Shown here: piece after piece, positions 34,747-44,007 of the stretch | How positions within the stretch are numbered: position 1 is the stretch's first letter | How the letters are laid out: every line of letters begins with the position of its first letter | NCBI GenBank assembly: GCA_038207265.1 | Contig: JBBQZZ010000019.1 | Span: 32,626 to 96,625, forward strand | Reading direction: 5' to 3' | From: JACMLD01 sp038207265 | GTDB taxonomy: Bacteria; Bacteroidota; Bacteroidia; Chitinophagales; Chitinophagaceae | DNA: 64,000 nucleotides | The notes under the pieces: generated by a model | Told to the model about the DNA's origin: nothing | The model's database searches: none | Seen by the model: the letters and a program-made list of their open reading frames with translations, nothing else | Program-made: the position numbers and the translations under genes

Positions 34747-36261
34747 ATGAGCGAAGAAAAAAAACTAACAACCGCTTCAGGTATTCCTTATTATTATAAT
34801 GAGGATACGCAAAGCGTAGGCGCCAGGGGGCCGTTGTTATTACAGGATTTTATTCTGCACGAAAAGATGGCACATTTTAACCGCGAACGTATTCCGGAAA
34901 GAGTAGTACATGCAAAAGGTTCCGGCGCTTTTGGCACCTTTACCGTTACACATGATATTACCAAATACACAAAAGCGAAAATATTTAATACCATTGGTAA
35001 AAAAACAAGAGTGCTGGCAAGGTTCTCAACTGTAGGCGGAGAAAAAGGCAGCGCCGATACAGAACGTGATCCGCGTGGTTTTGCAATAAAATTTTATACC
35101 GAAGAAGGCAACTGGGATTTAGTAGGTAATAATACACCTATCTTTTTTATTAAAGACCCGAAAAAATTTGGTGATTTTATTCATACACAAAAAAGGGATC
35201 CTTATACCAATTGCAAAAGCCCCGCTATGATGTGGGATTACTGGAGCCTGAACCCGGAAAGCCTGCACCAGGTAATGTTTCTGATGAGTGACCGTGGTAC
35301 GCCTTACGGTTACCGCCATATGAATGGATATGGCAGCCATACATTCAGTTTTATCAATGCTTCCAATGAAAGGCATTGGGTAAAGTTTCATTTTAAAACT
35401 GCGCAGGGTATTAGAAATTTCAGCAATGATGAAGCTGCGCACATGAAGAGTGTGGACATGGATTTCTCTCAGCGTGATTTAGTAGAAGCCATTGATAAAG
35501 GTGCGTTTCCAAAATGGAATGTAAAAGTACAAATCATGACTGAGGCGGAGGCAAAAACATACAAATGGAACCCATTTGATTTAACCAAAGTTTGGAGCCA
35601 TAAAGATTTTCCGTTGATTGATCTTGGTGTAATGGAGCTGAATGAAAATCCGAAAAACTATTTCGCTTCTATTGAGCAATCCGCGTTTGCACCGGCGCAT
35701 GTGATAGATGGTATTAGTTACTCTCCCGATAAAATGTTACAAGGACGTTTGCTTTCTTACCCGGATGCACACCGCCACCGCCTGGGTGGTAATTATGAGC
35801 AGATACCAGTCAACCGTTGCCCATACGCGGTAAACAATTATGAAAGAGACGGACAAATGCGTGTAGATGATAACGGTGGCAGTGGCCCGAATTATTTTCC
35901 CAATAGTTTTGATAATATAAAAGCAGATGAAGCCTACAAACAACCCGCCTGGGAGCTGGATACAACAACAGCGGACTGGTATAGCCGCAATGGTGAAGGC
36001 GAAAATGATCATTATACCCAACCTGGTATTTTTTACCGTGAAGTATTGAGTGCACAGGATAAGAAAAATCTCGTCAGCAATATTGTAGGTGCTATGAGCG
36101 GAATTAGCGGGCCAAAGAAAGCGGATATTGTAAACAGGCAATTATGTCATTTCTTTCGTGCAGACATAGGATTGGGTATGGCCATTGCGCAAGCTTTGGG
36201 TGTGAACCCCGAAGAAGCAATGCCTAAGCAGCATGCTAAAGAATCATTGGCAACTGTATAG
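34747..36261 (+). CDS. katA: Monofunctional haem catalase
   Basis: This enzyme breaks down hydrogen peroxide. The 504-residue small-subunit catalase has the distal histidine His55 (VVHAKGSGAFG), Asn128 in DLVGNNTPIFF, and the proximal haem ligand Tyr338 in RLLSYPDAHRHRLG. All are intact. Divergent oxyR and the OxyR-type site point to peroxide control. A strong terminator follows. The long C-terminal domain of large-subunit catalases is absent. Confidence 0.97.
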   Translation: MSEEKKLTTASGIPYYYNEDTQSVGARGPLLLQDFILHEKMAHFNRERIPERVVHAKGSGAFGTFTVTHDITKYTKAKIFNTIGKKTRVLARFSTVGGEKGSADTERDPRGFAIKFYTEEGNWDLVGNNTPIFFIKDPKKFGDFIHTQKRDPYTNCKSPAMMWDYWSLNPESLHQVMFLMSDRGTPYGYRHMNGYGSHTFSFINASNERHWVKFHFKTAQGIRNFSNDEAAHMKSVDMDFSQRDLVEAIDKGAFPKWNVKVQIMTEAEAKTYKWNPFDLTKVWSHKDFPLIDLGVMELNENPKNYFASIEQSAFAPAHVIDGISYSPDKMLQGRLLSYPDAHRHRLGGNYEQIPVNRCPYAVNNYERDGQMRVDDNGGSGPNYFPNSFDNIKADEAYKQPAWELDTTTADWYSRNGEGENDHYTQPGIFYREVLSAQDKKNLVSNIVGAMSGISGPKKADIVNRQLCHFFRADIGLGMAIAQALGVNPEEAMPKQHAKESLATV

Positions 36262-36283
36262 CACATGAAAAATCACACACATA

Positions 36284-36314
36284 AAAAAATCCCGTCGGTA
36301 AGACGGGATTTTTT
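36284..36314. terminator. Strong terminator between katA and the S66 peptidase genes
   Basis: Perfect 13-base arms AAAAAATCCCGTC (36284-36296) and GACGGGATTTTTT (36302-36314) enclose a five-base loop. It has runs of T on both strands, so it can end both convergent transcripts. Confidence 0.9.
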
Positions 36315-36346
36315 ATTCAATAGCATTAGAAAAATCACTTATAAAT

Positions 36347-37255
36347 TTACTCTTCCAAAGAAACTTTATTCTTTCCAACTTTCAACTTATATCCTACACC
36401 TGATTTTAACGCGTAATTTTCATTTTCATGACTCACGGGGAAACCAAAACAAACCGGGTAATCATATTGCCTGATAACATCTTGTATTATCTCATACACA
36501 GATTTGCCAAAAGGCCTTTCAGTATCCGATACATCAGAAAAACCACCAATTATCAAACCGGCCAGTTTATCCAGTTTACCGCTTCGCTTCAATTGGTACA
36601 TCATACGATCTACTTTGTACAAAAGCTCCCCGGTATCTTCCAGGAACAATATTCTTCCTTTTGTTTTTATTTCTGATGAAGTTCCTATTAAATGCGTAAT
36701 CAATGTAAGATTGCCCCCCACTAATTCTCCCACGGCTTCTCCGCGTTTATTGAATTCATGCGTTGCACAATCATATTTTGCTTTCTTTCCTTCAATAGCA
36801 TTTTTTAAAGACTGAATAAATTCATTTTCTGCCCCTCCATTATTAAATGCAGCAGCCATTGGCGCATGTAAAGTTGCTATTTTATAGTTGCTGTAAATAT
36901 GTGCATGCAAAATGCTGATGTCACTAAACCCGATGATCCATTTGGGACAATGTTGGAATGCCGTAAAATCCAATTGATCAATAATTCTTCCAAGTCCATA
37001 ACCACCGCGACCACAAAGTATGGCTTTGATACTGTCATCATCCAGCATAGCCTGCAACTCATCAGTTCTTTCTTCATCTGTTCCTGAAAAATAATTTTCG
37101 GATGCACTGCCGAGGGTTTTACCCACCATTACATTATAACCCCAGTCATGCAGGGTATCAATACAGGTCTGCGCTTTTTCTGCTTCCATATAACCGGCCG
37201 GACAAGTGATGCCGATTGTATCTCCCCGTTGTAAATATTCCGGAATCTTAACCAT
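36347..37255 (-). CDS. LD-carboxypeptidase, S66 family (tandem copy 2)
   Basis: The 302-residue S66 peptidase would cut the L,D bond of peptidoglycan tetrapeptides in cell-wall recycling. It starts with RGDTIGITCPAGY, carries CGRGGYG, the nucleophile Ser111 in IIGFSDIS, the Glu in LFLEDTGE and the His in GFPVSHENE. The triad is intact. It has no signal peptide and so is probably cytoplasmic, like LdcA. Microcin-C resistance proteins (MccF) share the family, so an LdcA role is likely but not certain. A paralogue lies 18 bases upstream. Confidence 0.9.
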   Translation of the reverse strand: MVKIPEYLQRGDTIGITCPAGYMEAEKAQTCIDTLHDWGYNVMVGKTLGSASENYFSGTDEERTDELQAMLDDDSIKAILCGRGGYGLGRIIDQLDFTAFQHCPKWIIGFSDISILHAHIYSNYKIATLHAPMAAAFNNGGAENEFIQSLKNAIEGKKAKYDCATHEFNKRGEAVGELVGGNLTLITHLIGTSSEIKTKGRILFLEDTGELLYKVDRMMYQLKRSGKLDKLAGLIIGGFSDVSDTERPFGKSVYEIIQDVIRQYDYPVCFGFPVSHENENYALKSGVGYKLKVGKNKVSLEE

Positions 37256-37273
37256 AATTAATTTCTTTTGTAA

Positions 37274-38299
37274 CTATACTTCTTTTACTAAACAAGCATC
37301 TTCTTTTATTTCCAGCCTGTGCCTGATGCCACATTTCAATGCAAAATTATTTTTTTGATGTCCTACCGGAAAATCAAAACAAACCGGGTACTTATATCCT
37401 TTTATTTTCTCCAGTACTATTTCCTGCAACGTCTTTCCGAACTCTTCTCCAATATCATCTGGTTTGATTTTAAAGCCGCCAATCATCAGCCCTCTTAACC
37501 CGGAAAGTTTACCAGTTCGTTTTAAATTCCAGAACATGCGATCAATGCTGTATAAATACTCACCGGTATCTTCTACAAACAATATTTTACCCATTGTATT
37601 GATATCAGATTTTGTTCCTGCCAAAGACTCCAGGGTTTTAAGATTGCCACCCACCAATACTCCTTCTGCGCTACCCGTTTTATTTTTTTCATTAGCACTG
37701 AAACTATACTTCATTTTTTCTCCCATCAGGCATTGCCGGATAGACAGAATGGTTTCGATTTGCGCAGGCTCCGCTTTACTCCAGTCATCCGGAAAACTAT
37801 TACACATTTTGGAATGAATGGATGCGATGCCATGATTTCGGTTAAGATGTGAGTGAATGACTGTTATGTCGCTAAATCCAATGATCCATTTTGGATGTTC
37901 CACCAGTTTGCTGAAATTAAGCTTATCAATTATTCGCACCGCACCATAACCACCACGGGCACACATAATTGCTTTTATGCTTTTATCATCCAGCATGTCC
38001 TGAAAATCTGAAGCCCGTTCTTCATCAGTTCCCCCAAATGTGAAATCACGTTTGCCGATGCTGCTACCAACCCGTATTTTGAAACCCCAGCTTTCCATTT
38101 GTTGCAGGGCCGGTTGAATTTCAGGCAATGTTATAAAACCAGCCGGGCTTGTTATGCCAATTGTATCGCCGGCTTTCAGGTATTTGGGTGTAATCAGCAA
38201 GTTATCTGCATCATCATCCTTAATAATATGGTCCGTTGCCAATGAGGGTAATGTAACACCGGCGGCAATGACGGAGGAAAGAAAATGCTTACGCTTCAT
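37274..38299 (-). CDS. LD-carboxypeptidase, S66 family (tandem copy 1, exported)
   Basis: The 341-residue protein has the same S66 core, with CARGGYG, Ser143 in GFSDITVIH, Glu in LFVEDTGE and His in DFPVGHQKN. Unlike its neighbour it begins MKRKHFLSSVIAAGVTLPSLA, with a basic start and a hydrophobic stretch, so it is probably exported. The two copies may divide the work between periplasm and cytoplasm. They are likely one operon, read from the gap before 38300. Confidence 0.9.
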   Translation of the reverse strand: MKRKHFLSSVIAAGVTLPSLATDHIIKDDDADNLLITPKYLKAGDTIGITSPAGFITLPEIQPALQQMESWGFKIRVGSSIGKRDFTFGGTDEERASDFQDMLDDKSIKAIMCARGGYGAVRIIDKLNFSKLVEHPKWIIGFSDITVIHSHLNRNHGIASIHSKMCNSFPDDWSKAEPAQIETILSIRQCLMGEKMKYSFSANEKNKTGSAEGVLVGGNLKTLESLAGTKSDINTMGKILFVEDTGEYLYSIDRMFWNLKRTGKLSGLRGLMIGGFKIKPDDIGEEFGKTLQEIVLEKIKGYKYPVCFDFPVGHQKNNFALKCGIRHRLEIKEDACLVKEV

Positions 38300-38412
38300 G
38301 CCTTAAAGTTATCGGAAATCAACCATTTTGGTGTTGGTTTGGATTACGGTATTTTTGCAGGCCTATTTACTTCCCGTCAGGATATTTTTTTGTGATGTTG
38401 AATCGGGGCTTA

Positions 38413-38445
38413 GTTGAACAACTATTTACTGAAATAGTGTTCAAC
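38413..38445. other. Strong stem-loop in the metG leader
   Basis: GTTGAACAACTATTT (38413-38427) and AAATAGTGTTCAAC (38432-38445) pair over 14 positions with one bulged A and an ACTG loop. It lies about 80 bases before metG. The 227-base gap (38300-38526) contains no gene; no poly-T tract follows the hairpin. Confidence 0.65.
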
Positions 38446-38526
38446 ACTCTTCCGACAAGCGTTAATTGGTGGGGCAACAAAAGTTAAATAGAAATTCAAA
38501 AGCCTGGTTCAAATAAAGAAGAACAA

Positions 38527-40611
38527 ATGACAATGAAAGATTACAAAAGAATTTTGGTTACAGCGGCATTACCTTATGCAAACGGGCCAGTACATATAGG
38601 TCACCTGGCGGGTTGTTATATACCTGCGGATATCTATGTACGTTATCAGCGGGCTCAAAAAAGAGATGTAAAATTTATAGGAGGAAGCGATGAACACGGG
38701 GTGCCGATTACCATTCGGGCAATGAAAGAAGGTGTAACACCCCAGCAAGTGGTGGACAAATACCATGCACTGATCAAAGAAAGCTTTGAACAAATGAATA
38801 TTTCATTTGACATTTATTCCCGAACCTCCAATAAAGTGCATCACGAAACGGCGTCTGCATTCTTCAGCAAATTGTATAACGATGGCTTGTTTGAAGAAAA
38901 AGAAACCGAACAGTATTATGATGAGACCACTAAAACGTTTTTGGCTGACCGTTATATTATTGGCACCTGCCCGGTTTGTGGCAATCCCAATGCCTATGGT
39001 GATCAATGCGAACGTTGTGGTTCTTCATTGAGTCCGGAACAATTGATAGAACCACGCAGTGCTTTGAGCGATGCGGTACCGGTAAAAAGAAAAACCAAAC
39101 ACTGGTATTTTCCCCTGCAGCAATATGAACCCTGGCTAAAGGAGTGGTTGATTGAAGGACATAAAGAATGGAAGAATAACGTATACGGACAGAGTAAAAG
39201 CTGGCTGGATAGCGGCTTGCAATCACGGGCCATGACGCGCGATAGTAACTGGGGCATCAAGGTACCACTTCCCGATGCTGAAGGAAAGGTATTGTATGTT
39301 TGGTTTGATGCTCCGATAGGATATATTTCTGCCACCAAAGAGTTAACTGATAAATGGGCAGATTACTGGTGTAAAGAAGATACCAAACTGGTTCACTTTA
39401 TTGGTAAGGACAATATTGTTTTTCATTGCATCATTTTTCCGGCAATGCTTAAAGCACATGGCAATTTTGTATTACCTGACAATGTTCCTGCCAATGAATT
39501 TTTGAATATTGAAGGAGAAAAAGTTTCTACCAGCCGCAACTGGGCCGTATGGGTAAACGAATATGTAAAAGACTTTCCGGAACAGCAGGATGTACTGCGA
39601 TATGTACTTTGTGCAAATGCGCCGGAAACCAAAGACAATGACTTTACCTGGAAAGATTTCCAGGACAGGAACAACAGTGAACTGGTAGCTATTTTCGGAA
39701 ATTTTGTAAACCGTGCTTTTGTTTTAATGCACAAACTCTGCAATGGAAAAGTGCCGCCTTTGCACAAAGACATACTGGACGAAAAGGATGCAGCTCTCTT
39801 ACAGGAAATTGAATATGCAAAACCCAAAATTGAAAACCTGCTGGAGCAATATAAATTCAGGGAAGCATTGTTTGAAGTGATTGATCTTGCCCGGAAGGGA
39901 AATAAATACATGCAGGAGAAAGAGCCATGGATTGTTGCGAAGCGTTTGGTTGAAAATCCAAAAGCGCAAAGTAGTATCGACAATTGTTTGCATATATGCC
40001 TTCAGTTAACTGCTAACCTGGCTATCTTCATCAATCCATTTTTGCCTTATACAGCAAAGAAGTTATTACACATGATGAAAGTGGTTGAAAAAATGCTGGA
40101 TTGGGAGAATGCTGGCAAGACAAATCTGTTAAGCGTTGGCTACAGTTTAAGAGAACCTCAATTGCTGTTTCGCAAGATTGAAGACGAAGAGATAAAAGCA
40201 CAGGTGGAAAAGTTGAAAGCGGGATTGGTGAAATCGGTCAGCAGTGAGCCTTCAGCATTGGGCCAGGAAGGTGCAGCGCTCAAAGCAGAAATTATCTATG
40301 ATGATTTTGCAAAACTTGATTTGAGAGTAGGAACCATTGTTGCCGCAGAGAAAGTTGCGAAAACAGATAAGCTGTTGAAACTGGAAATTGATCTGGGTTT
40401 TGAAAAAAGAATCATTGTGTCTGGTATAGCTTTGCATTTTAGCACGGAAGCAATTATTGGTAAACAGGTAGTAGTGGTTGCTAATCTCGCACCGCGTAAA
40501 ATGAAGGGTATAGAAAGCAATGGAATGATTTTGATGGCAGAAGACCAGGAAGGTAAACTACATTTTGTAAAACCTGAAAATGCAATCAACCCCGGGGCGG
40601 GCGTAAGTTAA
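38527..40611 (+). CDS. metG: Methionyl-tRNA synthetase
   Basis: The enzyme charges tRNA-Met. The 694-residue protein has the HIGH motif (PVHIGHLAG), a zinc-binding module (CPVCGNPNAYGDQCERCG), the KMSKS loop in the form EKVSTSRNW and a C-terminal tRNA-binding domain of the Arc1p/EMAP type (about 590-694, FAKLDLRVGTIV). The domain order and length match MetG of Bacteroidota. A strong stem-loop lies in the leader. Confidence 0.97.
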   Translation: MTMKDYKRILVTAALPYANGPVHIGHLAGCYIPADIYVRYQRAQKRDVKFIGGSDEHGVPITIRAMKEGVTPQQVVDKYHALIKESFEQMNISFDIYSRTSNKVHHETASAFFSKLYNDGLFEEKETEQYYDETTKTFLADRYIIGTCPVCGNPNAYGDQCERCGSSLSPEQLIEPRSALSDAVPVKRKTKHWYFPLQQYEPWLKEWLIEGHKEWKNNVYGQSKSWLDSGLQSRAMTRDSNWGIKVPLPDAEGKVLYVWFDAPIGYISATKELTDKWADYWCKEDTKLVHFIGKDNIVFHCIIFPAMLKAHGNFVLPDNVPANEFLNIEGEKVSTSRNWAVWVNEYVKDFPEQQDVLRYVLCANAPETKDNDFTWKDFQDRNNSELVAIFGNFVNRAFVLMHKLCNGKVPPLHKDILDEKDAALLQEIEYAKPKIENLLEQYKFREALFEVIDLARKGNKYMQEKEPWIVAKRLVENPKAQSSIDNCLHICLQLTANLAIFINPFLPYTAKKLLHMMKVVEKMLDWENAGKTNLLSVGYSLREPQLLFRKIEDEEIKAQVEKLKAGLVKSVSSEPSALGQEGAALKAEIIYDDFAKLDLRVGTIVAAEKVAKTDKLLKLEIDLGFEKRIIVSGIALHFSTEAIIGKQVVVVANLAPRKMKGIESNGMILMAEDQEGKLHFVKPENAINPGAGVS

Positions 40612-40681
40612 AAATATGCCGGACAAAATAACGAGCTTAATTACAGTATGAGTTAAGCCTTTTTTGTAATTAAAATTTCGG

Positions 40682-42799
40682 CTATGCAACAGCGAGATAG
40701 CGGGCCAGTTTCTCGTGGAGATCTTCCGGGCGGAAGGGCTTGGAAATATAATCATTGAAACCTTTATTGATCAGTTGCGCTTGTATATTTTCGAATACTG
40801 CGGCAGTAAATGCAATAACCGGAATGATTTTATTCTCCCGGCGGATGTGTTCCAGCAATTCAAAGCCATCCATTACAGGCATATCAAGATCTACCAGCAA
40901 CACATCATATTTACCATCATTGAATTTATCCAGTGCTTCTTTACCGTTAACGGCTTCTGTAATCATTACACCCCAACGCTCCAGTACCGCTTTTGCAACA
41001 AACATATTGAACACATTGTCTTCGGCAACCAGTACATTCAATCCTTTTAAGCTACACAGGTTTTCTGCCAGTGTTTCATTAACATAAGAAACTTGTTCAT
41101 GAACAACATCCAGCTGAATGGTAAAATAGAATAAACTTCCTTCCCCTGGTTTGCTTTCAACCTGCAATTTTCCGCCAAATAATTCAACAATTTTTGAACT
41201 AATGGAAAGGCCCAGCCCGGTTCCTCCGAATTTCCTTGTTGTGGCTGTATCTACCTGGCTGAACCTGTCGAATATCATCTGTTGCTTGTCTTCCGGAATT
41301 CCGATACCAGAGTCTTTTACAGCAAAACGTATTGTACAGGCGTTGCTATTCTGGGTTATATGACTTACGGAAATTTCAACAATACCAACTGTTGTAAACT
41401 TCAAAGCATTGGCAATAAGGTTACTTAACACCTGGCTCAGTCTTGTTTGGTCACTAATATAATTGCATTGCAATTTTTCATCAAATCCAATTTTAAAACC
41501 GATTCCTTTTTCATCAAATTGCTTTTCAAACAACTGGTGAATATTGTCCACCATTGCTTTCAAATTGAATGTCTCTTTTTCCAGTTCCATTTTACCCACT
41601 TCAATCTTACTGAAGTCCAGGATATCGTTGATGAGACTGAGCATGTGCTCAGATGAATACTTTAAAACGTTGAAATATTTTTTCTGTTCTGGCAGCAAAC
41701 TTTCCTGTAACAACAGGTTGGTTGTGCCGATGATACCATTTAACGGCGTTCTGAGTTCATGACTCATATTGGACAAAAATTTGGTTTTCACCAATACAGC
41801 CTGCTCTGCTTTCTCTTTAGCAACCTGCATATCCGCCCGTGCCTGTTTGATTACACTGATGTCCAGGATGTTTATCTTCTTAAATTGTATCCCTTCGTTC
41901 ATTAATGGTACTACACTTATGTATCCGGCAAATATTTTATCGGCTGCTTTGCAGGAAAGTTCTCCCTGCCAGGATGTATTGGGTTTAAGCAACAGGTTTA
42001 TTTCATCTTCTTTTGCTTCCGTTTTATCCAGAAAGTGCAGCAATGGAATACCTACTATTTCTGATTTGTTTGTTTTGCCAAACAACTCAATACTGCGCAT
42101 ATTGCAATCCGTTATTATTCCTGAATTTTCTGTTACTATGAAAATAGCGTCCAAAGAGGTATTATAAATAGAGTCGAGAAAGATTTGCTTATTAACCAAT
42201 ACCGTTTCCTTCAGAAAAACATCTTTAACCATTGAATAAGAGAAAGAGCCTCCAACAACAAATGATATGAAAGCATTTGTAAACAAGTTAATGGTTCGAT
42301 CTTCGCCTTTTATGGATTGCAGGAAACTTTCTTCCGGGCAAAATGTAAATGTAACCACCAATGCGATGAAAGTAAAGCTATAAACAATCAGTAAATCTTT
42401 GGAGTTTTCTTTAACGCATACAAAATTTACTATGATTACAATAATAAAGTAATGGAAATAGGCGCCAGATGAAGTACCCTCAACATAGTTGAGCCCGAGA
42501 ACCACCATAATTACAAAAAAGAAAAAACTCAGCCTTGCCGTACGCAGTTTATTCCTTCGAATAAAAAAACTCAGGCCAATCATGGATATAGATGCAAACG
42601 AAGTGATAGCAAAACTGTAATTAAGTCCGGAGAAAAAATTAAACAAAGAAGAAACAAAAAATACAATGAAAATAGTAACCTGCAGCAATTTCAGACGATC
42701 TATGTAGCGGTGTCCATCTTTATAAACGCCTACTACAAACCAACCTGCCATACGCTTCAGGAATGAACCGGGGGTTGCATTTTTCTGATCTTCTTTCAT
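40682..42799 (-). CDS. Hybrid sensor histidine kinase / response regulator
   Basis: The protein has 705 residues from ATG 42799 (an ATG at 42832 adds 11). It has about six helices at 40-200, then a PAS domain (205-320), a dimerisation box with His347 (NMSHELRTPLNG), and the ATPase with N-box (LSNLIANALKFT) and GTGLGLSI. A receiver domain at the C-terminus has the phosphate-accepting Asp637 (LLVDLDMPVMDG). It is a self-contained phosphorelay sensor. No partner regulator or HPt protein lies nearby, and the signal is unknown. Confidence 0.92.
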   Translation of the reverse strand: MKEDQKNATPGSFLKRMAGWFVVGVYKDGHRYIDRLKLLQVTIFIVFFVSSLFNFFSGLNYSFAITSFASISMIGLSFFIRRNKLRTARLSFFFFVIMVVLGLNYVEGTSSGAYFHYFIIVIIVNFVCVKENSKDLLIVYSFTFIALVVTFTFCPEESFLQSIKGEDRTINLFTNAFISFVVGGSFSYSMVKDVFLKETVLVNKQIFLDSIYNTSLDAIFIVTENSGIITDCNMRSIELFGKTNKSEIVGIPLLHFLDKTEAKEDEINLLLKPNTSWQGELSCKAADKIFAGYISVVPLMNEGIQFKKINILDISVIKQARADMQVAKEKAEQAVLVKTKFLSNMSHELRTPLNGIIGTTNLLLQESLLPEQKKYFNVLKYSSEHMLSLINDILDFSKIEVGKMELEKETFNLKAMVDNIHQLFEKQFDEKGIGFKIGFDEKLQCNYISDQTRLSQVLSNLIANALKFTTVGIVEISVSHITQNSNACTIRFAVKDSGIGIPEDKQQMIFDRFSQVDTATTRKFGGTGLGLSISSKIVELFGGKLQVESKPGEGSLFYFTIQLDVVHEQVSYVNETLAENLCSLKGLNVLVAEDNVFNMFVAKAVLERWGVMITEAVNGKEALDKFNDGKYDVLLVDLDMPVMDGFELLEHIRRENKIIPVIAFTAAVFENIQAQLINKGFNDYISKPFRPEDLHEKLARYLAVA

Positions 42800-43020
42800 A
42801 CTTAGTTCGATATGAACGCTTACTATTGGCATAATAGTGCTTAAAAAGTGCTTTAAGTATCTTGAAAGAAAAAAAAGTTTAATAAGTACATGTAAATACT
42901 TATATACATTTAGGTAATAATGGAATCCGTCGTTATGGGGTAATGGCAATTACGGATAGGATAAAATATCAAACCCACTATTAAGAATTATATTTTTGCT
43001 TTTAATAAATAATAATTTAT

Positions 43021-43896
43021 ATGAAATCAGGGTTTATTGGTCTCGGTAACCTGGGCACGCCAATCGCAATAAATTTAACGAAGGCTGGAAAGGAAATAGC
43101 TGTTTATAACCGCACGGTTTCGAAAACTGAACCGCTTATTGCAGTGGGCGCCGAACATTGCGATAGTATTGCAGCACTGGCAAAAGAATGTTCTATTGTT
43201 TTTACTATCGTATCAGATGATACCGCATTGAAGAGTATTTGTGAAGGCCCGGGTGGACTTATTGCAAACCTGGCTCCCGGAAGTATTCATATTTCAATGA
43301 GTACTATACTGCCGCAGACGGCTGCGGAATTATCATTGCTTCATCATCAAAAACAGCAACATTACCTGGCAGCTCCAGTTTTCGGAAGACCAGAAGCTGC
43401 CAGCGCAAAGAAATTAAATTTTGTTGTATCGGGAACTTCTGATGCAATCAGGAAACAAGTTGAGCCAATGCTTAAAGATGCTGGCGCGGCTGCTATTTAT
43501 GATTTTGGCGATTTGGTAACCACTGCCAATACTATAAAACTCTGTGGCAATTTTTTAATCGCGTCTGCATTGGAAGCAATTGGTGAAAGTATTGCACTTG
43601 CAACATCCAGCGGTGTAAATGCGTCGGCCATGTGGCAAATGTTTACGCAAACATTATTTAATACAGCTTTATACCAAAACTATAGCAACATAATTCTTGA
43701 GCAAAAATTTCAACCCGCTGCTTTTACAGCAAAGCTTGGTTTGAAAGATATGAACCTTGTATTACAACAAGCCAACACTGTAAAGGAAGAAATGCCTCTG
43801 GCAATGCTATTAAAAAACAATATGCAATTGCTGGTCGATAAAGGAAATGAACAGATTGACTGGAGCGCTGTGGCAACAGGCCCCCGAAAGATGTAA
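43021..43896 (+). CDS. NAD(P)-binding beta-hydroxyacid dehydrogenase family protein
   Basis: The 291-residue protein begins with the Rossmann motif GFIGLGNLGTPIA and has the AAPVFGRPEAA substrate region and the catalytic-lysine segment NTIKLCGN. It belongs to the 3-hydroxyisobutyrate/6-phosphogluconate dehydrogenase-like group. Relatives act on hydroxy acids or, in plants, on succinic semialdehyde (glyoxylate reductase type). The substrate is not known. It is a single gene divergent from the histidine kinase and ends 111 bases before the next gene. Confidence 0.88.
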   Translation: MKSGFIGLGNLGTPIAINLTKAGKEIAVYNRTVSKTEPLIAVGAEHCDSIAALAKECSIVFTIVSDDTALKSICEGPGGLIANLAPGSIHISMSTILPQTAAELSLLHHQKQQHYLAAPVFGRPEAASAKKLNFVVSGTSDAIRKQVEPMLKDAGAAAIYDFGDLVTTANTIKLCGNFLIASALEAIGESIALATSSGVNASAMWQMFTQTLFNTALYQNYSNIILEQKFQPAAFTAKLGLKDMNLVLQQANTVKEEMPLAMLLKNNMQLLVDKGNEQIDWSAVATGPRKM

Positions 43897-44007
43897 TCTT
43901 CATCATTGTTTCTAAAAGATCGCATTTCTCAGCATTGTATATTTCATTGAAAAGATTTTTATACTACCTTCGATATTAATAGTTGTTTAACTAACTAATT
44001 TTCACGT

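Noticed and set aside
38300..38526. T-box leader before metG
   Set aside because: No T-box sequence, specifier loop or terminator/antiterminator pair is recognisable.
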